Shown here in pieces: positions 1-8,403 of a stretch of 64,000 nucleotides of DNA. This DNA is from Candidatus Zhuqueibacterota bacterium. GTDB lineage: Bacteria > Zhuqueibacterota > Zhuqueibacteria > Residuimicrobiales > Oceaniaggregativiventaceae. Under the pieces are notes generated by a model. The model worked only from the letters and a program-made list of their open reading frames with translations, ran no database searches and was not told the DNA's origin. How positions within the stretch are numbered: position 1 is the first letter of the stretch; each line of letters begins with the position of its first letter. The stretch is taken from contig WJMF01000154.1 of assembly GCA_014728085.1 (NCBI GenBank), forward strand, positions 18,462 to 82,461, written 5' to 3'. The translations under genes were made by a program, and so were the position numbers.

Positions 1-992
1 ACACCAAAGGTGGTTTGCATTTGGGTCTGTTTATAGAGACTGTTTAACAGATTATTGGTATTGACCCCTTTTCGCAATTCCATAACGATGCGCATGCCTT
101 CACGATCGGATTCATCGCGAATTTCGGTAATCCCCTCGATTTTTTTGTTTCGAACCATGCTGGCGGTTCGCTCGATCAAACTGCTTTTGTTGACCTGATA
201 GGGAATTTCGGTAACGATAAGACGCTGACGGCCTCCTCTTATATCCTCTATGTGCGCTTTTGCCCGCAGAATAAGCTTGCCACGACCGCTTTTGAAATAG
301 GAATAGATTTCCTCCTTGTTGATGATAATGCCGCCGGTGGGAAAATCCGCTCCCTGCAGGTGGGTTATCAAATCCCGAAGCCTAATCCCCGGTTTGTCGA
401 TCATGGCGGCACAGGCATCTATGACTTCATTCAGATTGTGAGGAGGAATATTGGTTGCCATCCCAACAGCAATTCCGGATGCGCCGTTGACCAGCAATGT
501 GGGTAGCAATGACGGCAATACTGATGGTTCTTTTAACGTTTCATCAAAGTTGGGTACAAAAGGAACCGTTTCTTTTTCGATATCCTTTAGAACCTCTTCC
601 GCGATCGGAGCCAGCCGGGCTTCTGTATATCGCATGGCAGCCGGAGAATCTCCGTCAACAGAACCAAAATTTCCCTGTCCATCTACCAGGGGATAGCGCA
701 ATGAAAAAGGTTGCACCATTCTGACCATGGTATCGTATACAGCGGAATCACCATGTGGGTGATATTTACCCAATACCTCGCCGACGATTCGGGCGCTTTT
801 TTTATAGGGAGAATTCGGCCGCAAGCCCAATTCCATCATACCAAACAATACCCGTCTGTGGACGGGTTTGAGTCCATCCCTGACATCGGGAAGCGCGCGC
901 GCAACGATTACAGACATTGAATAATCAATGTATGAATTGCGCATCTCTTCTTCTATTAAAACAGGAATGATTTTATTACCGTTGATTACCAT
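1..992 (-). CDS. gyrA: DNA gyrase subunit A (N-terminal part, cut by window edge)
   Basis: GyrA is the breakage-reunion subunit of DNA gyrase, which introduces negative supercoils in the cytoplasm. Translating the minus strand from the ATG at 992-990 gives [20 protein letters not shown], then the family motifs [15 protein letters not shown] and [14 protein letters not shown] (quinolone-resistance region, with Ser before the Ala) and the active-site segment [10 protein letters not shown] with the catalytic Tyr. The last visible residues are QMQTTFG, so about 330 residues are present and the C-terminal DNA-wrapping domain lies outside the window. It starts 22 bases after the gyrB stop and is probably co-transcribed with it. 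Start choice: first ATG after the gyrB stop, with a weak GAGTGAGAA upstream. Confidence 0.97.
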   Translation of the reverse strand, partial: MVINGNKIIPVLIEEEMRNSYIDYSMSVIVARALPDVRDGLKPVHRRVLFGMMELGLRPNSPYKKSARIVGEVLGKYHPHGDSAVYDTMVRMVQPFSLRYPLVDGQGNFGSVDGDSPAAMRYTEARLAPIAEEVLKDIEKETVPFVPNFDETLKEPSVLPSLLPTLLVNGASGIAVGMATNIPPHNLNEVIDACAAMIDKPGIRLRDLITHLQGADFPTGGIIINKEEIYSYFKSGRGKLILRAKAHIEDIRGGRQRLIVTEIPYQVNKSSLIERTASMVRNKKIEGITEIRDESDREGMRIVMELRKGVNTNNLLNSLYKQTQMQTTFG

Positions 993-1014
993 TTCTCACT
1001 CGCTCTATATTCGA

Positions 1015-2934
1015 TCAGACATCTAAATTGCGGACGTATTTGGCATTTTCTTCAATAAATTTCCTGCGCGGCTCGACATTGTCTCCCATTAGGGTTGAGA
1101 AGGTGTGATCTGCTTCAAAAGCCTCTTCAATAGTCACTCTCAAAAGCGTTCTGCCATCCGGGTCCATGGTGGTTCTCCATAGCTGTTCCGGATTCATTTC
1201 CCCCAAACCTTTATAGCGCTGAACGTTAACCTTGTTTTTTGCCGATGCAGTCAGGCTTTTATAGACTTTTTCTCGTTCTTCTTCATCATAAACATAATGT
1301 TCGCTGTTTCCGGCCCAGATTCTGTACAACGGGGGTTGCGCGATGTAAAGATGACCCTGTTCAATCAATGTACGCATATGGCGAAAGAAAAAGGTCAACA
1401 AAAGGGTTCTTATATGAGCACCATCGACATCGGCATCGGTCATGATAATGATCTTGTTATAGCGCACTTTTTCTATATCAAAATCAGACCGCCCTATTCC
1501 CGTACCCAGAGCGGAGACAATTGTCCGTATTTCTTCATTGGAAAGCATCTTTTCCACACTGCGCCTTTCAACGTTGAGAATTTTTCCCCGCAGAGGTAAA
1601 ATAGCCTGAAAACGACGGTTTCTACCCTGTTTGGCGCTGCCGCCGGCTGAATCCCCTTCGACCAAAAATATTTCTGTATTCTCCTTGTTCTGAATTGAAC
1701 AATCTGCAAGTTTACCGGGCAGCGTATCATTTTCGAGTGCGGATTTTCTCCTGGTTAATTCCTTTGCCTTGCGCGCAGCCTCTCTTGATTTGGCCGAGGA
1801 TTTGCATTTCTCGATAATTTTACGGCCGATGGAGGTGTTTTTCTCCAAATAAAGAGAGAGTTTTTCATTTACAATTCCCTCCACAATCCCCTTTACCTCG
1901 CTGTTACCGAGCTTGGTTTTGGTTTGTCCCTCAAATTGAGGATCGGCCACCTTGCAGCTTATAACCGCTGTCAATCCCTCCCTGACATCTTCACCGATAA
2001 TATTGGGGTCTTTACCTTTTAATAATTTATTTTTAATTGCAAACTGATTCAAACTACGGGTTAAAGCGGTTTTAAAACCGACAAGATGCGAACCCCCTTC
2101 TATGGTATGGATATTATTAACATAGGAATAGATATTTTCCGTATAGCTATCATTATAGGAGAATGCCACTTCAACAGGGACCCTGTCTCTTTCAGCTGAA
2201 AAATAGACCGGTTTGCGTATGACAGGATTGCGTCCCTGATCCAGATACTGGATAAATTCCAACAATCCACCCCGGTAGCGAAACGTTTCCTGCTTTCCGC
2301 TTTTTTCCTCCTGAATAGCAATCTTTAATTCACTGTTTAAAAAAGCAAGCTCTCGAAGGCGCTCCGAAATAATATGAAAACTGAAATTTCGTTTTTTAAA
2401 TATCTCACCATCCGGAAGAAAAGTAATCTTTGTGCCTGTTGTTTTTCTTCTCCCAACCGTTTTTATCGATGTGACCGGTATCCCCCGCTCATATTCCTGC
2501 CGGTATACCTTTCCATCTCTGGAAACTTCCGCAACCAGCCATTCTGACAGGGCATTGACAACTGAAACCCCTACTCCATGTAATCCGCCGGAAACCTTGT
2601 AGGCTTTTTTATCAAATTTACCGCCGGCATGTAAAACCGTCATGACGATTTCAAGGGCCGATCTTTGTTGATCGGGATGAATATCGACGGGAATTCCTCT
2701 GCCGTTATCCTTTACCGTTACAGAACTATCTTTATTAATGATAACCTCAATGGAATTGCAATAACCGGCCAACGCTTCGTCAATACTGTTATCAACCACT
2801 TCGTTGACCAGGTGATGAAGTCCTCGAATGGATACATCACCTATATACATTGCCGGTCGCCGCCTTACAGCTTCCAGTCCTTTGAGAATTTGAATCTGAC
2901 TTGCATCATAGGTGTCGATTGTTTTTTGCGCCAT
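1015..2934 (-). CDS. gyrB: DNA gyrase subunit B
   Basis: GyrB is the ATPase subunit of DNA gyrase and works with the adjacent GyrA. The 639 residues are a normal length for the short GyrB class without the gamma-proteobacterial insert. Visible motifs in order: the GHKL N-box EVVDNSIDEAL (about 45-55), the glycine-rich lid SGGLHGVGVSVVNALS, the TOPRIM motif EGDSAGGSAKQGRNR (about 424-438) with DADVDGAHIRTLL near residue 500, and the C-terminal PRRKFIEENAKYVRNLDV. The gene lies ten bases after dciA and just before gyrA, continuing the dnaA-dnaN-recF-dciA-gyrB-gyrA order. I see no anomaly. Confidence 0.98.
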   Translation of the reverse strand: MAQKTIDTYDASQIQILKGLEAVRRRPAMYIGDVSIRGLHHLVNEVVDNSIDEALAGYCNSIEVIINKDSSVTVKDNGRGIPVDIHPDQQRSALEIVMTVLHAGGKFDKKAYKVSGGLHGVGVSVVNALSEWLVAEVSRDGKVYRQEYERGIPVTSIKTVGRRKTTGTKITFLPDGEIFKKRNFSFHIISERLRELAFLNSELKIAIQEEKSGKQETFRYRGGLLEFIQYLDQGRNPVIRKPVYFSAERDRVPVEVAFSYNDSYTENIYSYVNNIHTIEGGSHLVGFKTALTRSLNQFAIKNKLLKGKDPNIIGEDVREGLTAVISCKVADPQFEGQTKTKLGNSEVKGIVEGIVNEKLSLYLEKNTSIGRKIIEKCKSSAKSREAARKAKELTRRKSALENDTLPGKLADCSIQNKENTEIFLVEGDSAGGSAKQGRNRRFQAILPLRGKILNVERRSVEKMLSNEEIRTIVSALGTGIGRSDFDIEKVRYNKIIIMTDADVDGAHIRTLLLTFFFRHMRTLIEQGHLYIAQPPLYRIWAGNSEHYVYDEEEREKVYKSLTASAKNKVNVQRYKGLGEMNPEQLWRTTMDPDGRTLLRVTIEEAFEADHTFSTLMGDNVEPRRKFIEENAKYVRNLDV

Positions 2935-2943
2935 AAGCCTCTT

Positions 2944-3219
2944 TCAAATAAATCTGATGTCCTGAATGATGTTTTTACCGAACAGTTGATTAATTTTTTC
3001 TATAATCTGCGGTTTTTGCATCATTAATTCTGTTTTCCAAACCGACCTTTTTACTTTAACAATCAGGGTTTTTCCTTCGATCCGCCTGGCCTCTGAAATT
3101 TTGCCTATGTTGTTTCCCACTACGTCTGGCCATTTTTCCACAACCCGGCATTTTTCTACTTTTTCATCGATTCCATAGGCTTTAAAGAGATCGCTTAATG
3201 TTTGATTTATATGCTTCAT
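2944..3219 (-). CDS. dciA: DciA (DUF721) replicative-helicase operator
   Basis: This is a 91-residue DUF721-family protein. The family, named DciA, interacts with the replicative helicase DnaB and supports its loading in bacteria that lack DnaC or DnaI. The pattern that supports the call is the tryptophan-containing VVEKWPDVVGNNIGKIS segment, followed by a basic segment (KTLIVKVKRSVWKTELM) and the end segment IIEKINQLFGKNIIQDIRFI. It sits between recF (6 bases upstream) and gyrB (9 bases downstream), the classic location for this family. It is small compared with many DciA proteins but contains the whole core domain. Confidence 0.88.
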   Translation of the reverse strand: MKHINQTLSDLFKAYGIDEKVEKCRVVEKWPDVVGNNIGKISEARRIEGKTLIVKVKRSVWKTELMMQKPQIIEKINQLFGKNIIQDIRFI

Positions 3220-3225
3220 TGAATC

Positions 3226-4353
3226 CTATACACTGACAACCGTTTTACCTTCTTTAACAATATATACTTTCTGCCTTTGATCGTTGATTTCGTTTTTCAT
3301 AACATTCAGATCAAAGGTTGTACCGGTTATGAACATTTGGCTTGATGAAGAAAAAAGAACCAGCGCTTCCTTGACCCGCTCGATATCCAATTCCGAATAA
3401 AGATCATCCAGGAGCAAAATGGGTGACATTGAGGTTCTTTTTTGCAAGAGATTCGCTTCTGCAGCCTTTAGGCTGACCAGAGCGCTTTTATGTTCACCTC
3501 GCGATCCATAGCGTCGAAGATCTTTGTTATCTATATAAAAAACAAATTCATCCCGCTGAGGCCCTATTAAAGATGTACCTTGAAATTTTTCCTTTGCGTA
3601 ATAATTTTCGCATTTTGTACGAAAATTAGCAATACTCTTTTCGCGATCCGGGCAAATTTCAACATCGGGCCTGTAGGCTATGCGAAAATCAGCACGGGAT
3701 AGCGATATTTGACGGTAATAGGGTTTTATATACTCATTTATCTCTTCCACAGCCTTATGCCTGGCCATGTTCAGCAAATATCCTTTCTGAATCAGCTGTT
3801 CTGTCCACACCTCGAGCTGTGGATGATGATTTCGAGACGGATGTTTGGAAATTTGCGACAGAATAAAATTGCGCTGTTTCAATATTTTTTCATATTCTTT
3901 CAAATGCTGCAGATAGACAGTTGAACATTGACACAAAAGAATATTAAAAAATCTTCGCCGCTGAGCCGGAGGACCATTGGTAATAGAATGATCATCTGCG
4001 GATAAAATAATTACCGGAAATTGTCCGATCAGTCGGGACAGGGGTAACAGCCGCTTGTTATTGCTCTTATAAACTTTGCCTTCTTTTTTGCTGTAGCTTA
4101 GTGCATTTTTAATATCTAAATCATTCCGATCGAACCATCCCTCAAGATAGTACTGATCCCCCTGTAAGGGAATAAGGTCGGAGTCATCTCTGCTTTTAAA
4201 ACTGCGCGCCAAACACAGACAGTATATCGACTCGAGAATATTTGTTTTACCTTGGCCATTATCGCCAAAAAAATAATTTTTTTGGCGATCGAATTCGAGT
4301 TTAAGATCTGAAAGATTGCGGAACGCATGGATATGCAGCGATTTTAGAATCAT
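3226..4353 (-). CDS. recF: DNA replication and repair protein RecF
   Basis: RecF is an SMC-like ATPase that binds single/double-strand DNA junctions and helps load RecA at stalled forks. At 375 residues it has the usual length. Visible: N-terminal FRNLSDLKLEF, the Walker A GDNGQGKTN at residues 30-38, QRRRFFN, GPQRDEF, the signature-like SRGEHKSALVSLKAAEA and the Walker B LLLDDLYSELD. Its ATG overlaps the end of dnaN by 4 bases (ATGA), so the two are translationally coupled. Confidence 0.97.
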   Translation of the reverse strand: MILKSLHIHAFRNLSDLKLEFDRQKNYFFGDNGQGKTNILESIYCLCLARSFKSRDDSDLIPLQGDQYYLEGWFDRNDLDIKNALSYSKKEGKVYKSNNKRLLPLSRLIGQFPVIILSADDHSITNGPPAQRRRFFNILLCQCSTVYLQHLKEYEKILKQRNFILSQISKHPSRNHHPQLEVWTEQLIQKGYLLNMARHKAVEEINEYIKPYYRQISLSRADFRIAYRPDVEICPDREKSIANFRTKCENYYAKEKFQGTSLIGPQRDEFVFYIDNKDLRRYGSRGEHKSALVSLKAAEANLLQKRTSMSPILLLDDLYSELDIERVKEALVLFSSSSQMFITGTTFDLNVMKNEINDQRQKVYIVKEGKTVVSV

Positions 4354-5543
4354 TCTTCGGTTTCAGTTTCCGTCGCTTCCGTTTCTTCCTCTTCTGCTTC
4401 GTCTGTACTTTCACCAGTTTCTTCATTCAGTCGAATCGGCATTAACAACATAATATGATTCTCATTTTCATTTTGTTCGGCTGGATAGATAATGGCTGAA
4501 CTCAGACTATCTTTGACTTCAAAAATCACGTCTTCATGTTCTATATGTCTCAGAACATCCATTAAATAATTTGAATTATAACCGATATGAAGGGATTCAT
4601 CGGTAAAAGAGGCATCAATGGTCTCCTTGCCCTCGGCGCCAAATTCAATATCTTCAGAACGAATGGTCATTTGATTTTTACTGATAATCAACCTCACCTG
4701 ATGCGTGAGTGAGCTTGAAAAAATGGAAACCCGGCGCAGGGTTGAAATAAATAAATCCTTGTTGACCTGTAATTTTTGGTTATTATCTTTGGGAATAACG
4801 CGGTCATAATTCGGATACGTACCGTTGATCAATTTGGAATAAATGACGCTTTTATCCATATTGAAAACGATATGATCTTCACCGATACGAATGGAGATGC
4901 TTTCCTGCTTTTCCGGATCTGCGTTTCTCAAAAGCAGATTCAGAGTTTTTGTCGGGATGATCATATTTTTTTGTAAATCCTCCGGCCCTTCAAAATCAGA
5001 CAGGATGATCTTAGACAAACGGTGTCCGTCTGTGGCGACAAAACGCAATTCATTGGCGAGCATTTCCATGTTGATTCCGGTCAGGGCAGGACGCAATTCA
5101 TCCATAGAAACGGCAAAAATAGTTTGATTTGTCATTCTGACCAAAACATCGGTTGCCATATCAAACTCAAAGCCATCCTCTTCCACATTCACTTTGGGAA
5201 AATCTTCTTTTGGTTGAGTGGAAATTTTGTACTCGCCTTTTTCGGTTTTTAAAACCAGTTTATTTCCTGATTCGGTATACAGGGTTAGGGGAATATCCGG
5301 TAATTCCCGAACGATATCCGCCAGAATTTTAGCAGGCACAGCCACTGTACCATCCTCTGTTCCGTCAACCTCGATCAATGTTTTGATGGAAATTTCGAGA
5401 TCAGTACCCATAAGGGATAACTGATTACCATCCAAATCAAGCAAAATACAGGTTAAAACGGAAATGGTGGTTTTTTGCGGTACAACACCAATTACTTTGT
5501 TCAAGGAATCGTGAAAAACAGATTTTGAAATTGAAAAATTCAT
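4350..5543 (-). CDS. dnaN: DNA polymerase III beta subunit (sliding clamp)
   Basis: DnaN is the ring-shaped processivity clamp for DNA polymerase III. I choose the ATG at 5543, preceded by GGAGGAAG at 5548-5555, giving 397 residues starting MNFSISKSVF. An in-frame ATG 15 bases upstream lacks such a site. The body shows clamp-type segments such as RPALTGINME and VATDGHRLSKI, and the canonical C-terminal MPIRL. Unusually, MPIRL is followed by 25 more residues, of which 14 are Glu/Asp and none is Lys/Arg. Beta clamps normally end at this point, and the last residues line the partner-binding cleft. The tail's stop overlaps the recF start. Confidence 0.97.
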   Translation of the reverse strand: MNFSISKSVFHDSLNKVIGVVPQKTTISVLTCILLDLDGNQLSLMGTDLEISIKTLIEVDGTEDGTVAVPAKILADIVRELPDIPLTLYTESGNKLVLKTEKGEYKISTQPKEDFPKVNVEEDGFEFDMATDVLVRMTNQTIFAVSMDELRPALTGINMEMLANELRFVATDGHRLSKIILSDFEGPEDLQKNMIIPTKTLNLLLRNADPEKQESISIRIGEDHIVFNMDKSVIYSKLINGTYPNYDRVIPKDNNQKLQVNKDLFISTLRRVSIFSSSLTHQVRLIISKNQMTIRSEDIEFGAEGKETIDASFTDESLHIGYNSNYLMDVLRHIEHEDVIFEVKDSLSSAIIYPAEQNENENHIMLLMPIRLNEETGESTDEAEEEETEATETETEE

Positions 5544-5558
5544 AAAACTTCCTCCCAT

Positions 5559-5858
5559 GGGATCATAAACCAGAAATTAGACAAATCAAAGAAAATTTTC
5601 AAGTACTTTATATCTATATAATATATTTAAAAAAAGAGTAATAGATATAGAAGCTGTGGATATGTTGAAAACATGTAAAAAAATGATATATCTTGTTGTT
5701 TTTTCTTGTTAAAAATTATTTTTTAATCAACATTTATATGTGAATGAACTGTTGGTAACATGCCTTTTTTACACAACATTATTTAAAGCATTAATGTTTG
5801 GTGGATAAAGAGCCACTTTTCCACAAGTTTTATACACTTTATCAACTCTTTATTCACA
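5559..5858. other. dnaN-dnaA intergenic region: second half of a probable bipartite oriC
   Basis: This is a gene-free stretch of about 300 bases, very AT-rich around 5590-5640 and 5690-5790. It carries several sequences one mismatch from the DnaA box TTATCCACA: TGTGGATAT at 5655-5663 (reverse), GGTGGATAA at 5800-5808 (reverse), TTTTCCACA at 5817-5825 and TTATTCACA at 5850-5858, plus TTATCAACT at 5839-5847. Next to the 5655 box, the plus strand read 3'->5' gives the triplets GAA-GAT-ATA-GAT-AAT (5653 down to 5639). Four of the five fit the DnaA-trio pattern that specifies strand opening. The order dnaA, boxes, trios, AT-rich DNA, dnaN matches the unwinding half of Bacillus-type origins. Confidence 0.6.
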
Positions 5859-7208
5859 TTATAATTGAGAAATTTCAATTTTATTTTTTATTTTTTCCAC
5901 AGCTTCGCCAATAGCAATATCTCTGTTAATCAGTTCTTCAATGGTATTGATTGCATGTATCACCGTGCTGTGATCCCTGCCGCCAAAATGAAGCCCTATG
6001 GTTTTAAGAGAACTATCCGTTAATTTTTTGCACAGATACATGCATATTTGTCTTGCCTGTGCAATTTCTTTTTTTCTGGTTTTTGCTCTTAATTGGTCTT
6101 CAGGAAAACCAAAATATTCTGCGGTTGCCTTTTGAATAATTTCTATGCTGATTGCCTTGCTCTTTTTTATACAGACATCACGTAAAACCCGTTTGGACAA
6201 TTCGATGGTTATATCCTCTCCATTTAGAGAAGCGTATGCGAGCAGGCGAATCAATGCTCCCTCCAGCTCTCTAATGTTTGAGGTAATGTGGGTGGCAATA
6301 AAATGAAAAATATCCCCCGGTAACTCTATACCATTTTCTTCTGCTTTTCGCTGTAAAATTGCTTGTCTGGTTTCGAGGTCCGGTGGCTGAATATCCACAA
6401 CCAGCCCCCATTGGAATCTGGATATCAAACGTTCCTCCATGCCTTGTAATTCTTTTGGCGGGCGGTCGGAAGACAAGACGATTTGCTTTCCCTTTTGGTG
6501 TAGAGTATTAAAGGTATGAAAAAATTCCTCCTGGGTTCTTTCTTTATTGGCAAAAAATTGTATATCATCCACCAGCAAAAGATCTACGTTTCGATAAATA
6601 TCGCTAAACTCGGTGGTTTTATTCTTTTGAATACTGTTGATAAAATCCATTGTGAATCTTTCGCTGTCGACGTAGAGGACTCGATGCGAGTTGGTTTCAT
6701 ATTTTGCCAAATTGCCTATTGCCTGAATGAGATGTGTTTTTCCCAATCCGACACCACCATATACGACCAACGGGTTAAAGGTTGTTTTCCCTGGTGATTT
6801 TCCTACGGCTGTGGCTGCGGCCTTGGCGAATTTGTTGCTTTCTCCTTCGACAAAACTATCAAATGTGTAGCGATCGCTGAGGTTATCTCGAACATTATCC
6901 TGGGGTGCTTTGGTTTTTTTTAAAGACGGAAGCTGTACCGGATCCATAGTTGAATCCATTAAAATAGAATAGAGAAGCTTATAATCAGACCCCAGTATTT
7001 GCTGAATCGCTTCATTGAGCACAGTGCTATAATGTTGTTCCAGCCATTCATAGAAAAATTGACTTGGTACCTGAATCGTAATTGCGCTGTTTTCGATTTT
7101 GAGGGGTTTGATAGGTTTAAACCAGGTAACAAAGCTATTTGAATTTGTATTTTCTTTAACAATTTGTAAAACCTGGCCCCAGGCTTTTTCAGCATCCATT
7201 TGCCCCAT
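5859..7208 (-). CDS. dnaA: Chromosomal replication initiator protein DnaA
   Basis: DnaA is the AAA+ initiator that binds DnaA boxes and opens the origin. The 449 residues are a normal length. Domain I is N-terminal (MGQMDAEKAWGQVL through about residue 90), followed by a short linker. The AAA+ module has Walker A GGVGLGKTHL at 151-160, Walker B LLLVDDIQFF and sensor SRFQWGL. Domain IV ends with the box-recognition signature HFGGRDHSTVIHAI. The ATG at 7208 has AAGGA seven bases upstream. Box-rich DNA lies on both sides of the gene, so it is probably autoregulated. Confidence 0.98.
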   Translation of the reverse strand: MGQMDAEKAWGQVLQIVKENTNSNSFVTWFKPIKPLKIENSAITIQVPSQFFYEWLEQHYSTVLNEAIQQILGSDYKLLYSILMDSTMDPVQLPSLKKTKAPQDNVRDNLSDRYTFDSFVEGESNKFAKAAATAVGKSPGKTTFNPLVVYGGVGLGKTHLIQAIGNLAKYETNSHRVLYVDSERFTMDFINSIQKNKTTEFSDIYRNVDLLLVDDIQFFANKERTQEEFFHTFNTLHQKGKQIVLSSDRPPKELQGMEERLISRFQWGLVVDIQPPDLETRQAILQRKAEENGIELPGDIFHFIATHITSNIRELEGALIRLLAYASLNGEDITIELSKRVLRDVCIKKSKAISIEIIQKATAEYFGFPEDQLRAKTRKKEIAQARQICMYLCKKLTDSSLKTIGLHFGGRDHSTVIHAINTIEELINRDIAIGEAVEKIKNKIEISQL

Positions 7209-7314
7209 AAGTACAATCCTTTATGTTAAATCCACATATGACGTTATAATAAACAAGATATCAACATATTGTGTTATTCATAACAACAGTAACAATATTA
7301 TAACAAAAACCGGC

Positions 7315-7342
7315 TTATCCACAAAAAAGACACTTATCCACA
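7315..7342 (+). promoter_or_regulatory. Two perfect tandem DnaA boxes
   Basis: TTATCCACA occurs exactly at 7315-7323 and again at 7334-7342, in the same orientation with 19-base start-to-start spacing. They lie about 110-135 bases upstream of the dnaA start codon, so they may serve both replication initiation and dnaA autoregulation. Confidence 0.9.
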
Positions 7343-7414
7343 CAACCCCCAAAAAACAAAAACACAAAACAAATAACTGTAAAATAGTAAGTTAAAAAAG
7401 GCGGGAAAACGGAG

Positions 7415-7484
7415 TTATCAACACAAGAAAAAATGAGATAAAGTTCATTTTAAAATGGTTAAACATAAAGTAAAGTTATCCACA
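7415..7484 (+). promoter_or_regulatory. DnaA boxes on the rpmH side
   Basis: TTATCAACA at 7415-7423 differs by one base from the DnaA box, and TTATCCACA at 7476-7484 is perfect. Both have the same orientation as the pair at 7315-7342. The perfect box is followed by the AT-rich stretch leading to rpmH. Confidence 0.8.
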
Positions 7485-7585
7485 AGTTACCAATTACTCC
7501 TCTTTCCTGTTAAAATTAGAGATTCACATCAGTAATGTCAAGATTAAAAATTGATTTTTAAATAAAATTCAAATAAATAAAAGGC

Positions 7586-7614
7586 TTGATTTTTTTATTC
7601 TTTTTTATTACTTT
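7586..7614 (+). promoter_or_regulatory. Possible rpmH promoter
   Basis: TTGATT at 7586-7591 is separated by 17 bases from TACTTT at 7609-7614, about 40 bases before the rpmH start. The surrounding DNA is AT-rich, so chance matches are easy and the call is weak. Confidence 0.3.
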
Positions 7615-7655
7615 ATATGGTTTTAAAAGAACTAAAATAATGAGGATATAAGTAT

Positions 7656-7805
7656 ATGAAACGCACATTTCAACCCAGTCGCCGCAAACGCGTCAACAAG
7701 CATGGTTTTCGTGCGCGTATGGCCAGCGCCAATGGACGGCAGGTTCTTAAAAGACGCCGCGCCAAGGGACGAAAAAAATTGACTGTTAGTGATGAACGCA
7801 GATAA
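7656..7805 (+). CDS. rpmH: 50S ribosomal protein L34
   Basis: The 49-residue highly basic product starts [20 protein letters not shown] and ends [19 protein letters not shown], the full L34 pattern. L34 is a small protein of the large ribosomal subunit. TGAGGATATAAGTAT precedes the ATG, providing a GAGG ribosome-binding site. Its place between oriC and rnpA is the standard one. Confidence 0.97.
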   Translation: MKRTFQPSRRKRVNKHGFRARMASANGRQVLKRRRAKGRKKLTVSDERR

Positions 7806-7811
7806 AGTCAA

Positions 7812-8171
7812 GTGAAACCGTTTGCTCTTCCAAAAGATGCAATCATAAAATCTCCTGTTGACTTTTATAAACATTATAAGGGCGGTAAAGTTTTCAAGGG
7901 TAAACTTTTTATTCTATTCATACGCAAATCTCCTTCTCATAAGATCGGCTTTACCGTTGAAAAAGGTATAAAATCAGCCGTCAAAAGAAACAGAATCAAG
8001 AGAAAAAGTCGGGAAATATGGAGGCTTTACGCGCGTCAATACCATCCCGTCTCTATGATCATGTTGGCCAGGGAGTCTGTCTTTTCTGCGTCCTTTATAG
8101 ACCTAAGGAACGATTTTATTTCCATCATGACGAAGGTTCATTTTTTTTATGAGAGAAAATGGTATGAATAG
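7812..8171 (+). CDS. rnpA: Ribonuclease P protein component
   Basis: RnpA is the protein subunit of RNase P, which matures tRNA 5' ends with the catalytic RNA. The 119-residue product begins at a GTG six bases after rpmH. The family signature is [20 protein letters not shown] (about 57-76), containing the RNR motif. The [14 protein letters not shown] segment matches the usual F.VSKK.G.AV.RN pattern only loosely at its first residues. Its 3' end overlaps the start of yidD by 23 bases. Confidence 0.94.
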   Translation: MKPFALPKDAIIKSPVDFYKHYKGGKVFKGKLFILFIRKSPSHKIGFTVEKGIKSAVKRNRIKRKSREIWRLYARQYHPVSMIMLARESVFSASFIDLRNDFISIMTKVHFFYERKWYE

Positions 8172-8382
8172 ATTTTTCAAAAAAAGTCTTATTTTTATTA
8201 TTGTTTTCTACAAGCGCTTGTTATCCCCTTTGTTACCCAATTCCTGCCGTTTCTATCCTTCCTGTTCATCTTATGCTATTCAGGCTATAGAAAAATACGG
8301 CGCTTTAAAGGGACTGTTGAAAAGTACCTGTCGCCTTTTACGATGTAACCCCTTCTGCAAAGGAGGATATGACCCAGTATAA
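8149..8382 (+). CDS. yidD: Membrane protein insertion efficiency factor YidD
   Basis: YidD is a small membrane-associated protein that assists YidC/Sec insertion. Of the 77 residues, [26 protein letters not shown] and the ending [20 protein letters not shown] segment carry the family cysteines and the GGYDPV end. An alternative ATG at 8164 would give 72 residues starting MNRFFKK, which resembles relatives at least as well; GAGAG precedes it by eight bases. It overlaps rnpA and is followed 21 bases later by yidC, the usual rpmH-rnpA-yidD-yidC operon. Confidence 0.93.
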   Translation: MRENGMNRFFKKSLIFIIVFYKRLLSPLLPNSCRFYPSCSSYAIQAIEKYGALKGLLKSTCRLLRCNPFCKGGYDPV

Positions 8383-8403
8383 ACAACGCGAGGATAAAGA
8401 ATT

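Larger units (their letters stand above)
7209..7655. other. Replication origin region (oriC) between dnaA and rpmH
   Basis: This 447-base gene-free interval separates divergent dnaA and rpmH. It contains three perfect DnaA boxes (TTATCCACA at 7315-7323, 7334-7342 and 7476-7484), a one-mismatch box TTATCAACA at 7415-7423, and weaker ones. The stretch 7541-7635 is almost entirely A/T and could be a melting region or simply the rpmH promoter. Leading-strand genes diverge from here in both directions, as expected at an origin. Confidence 0.9.
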
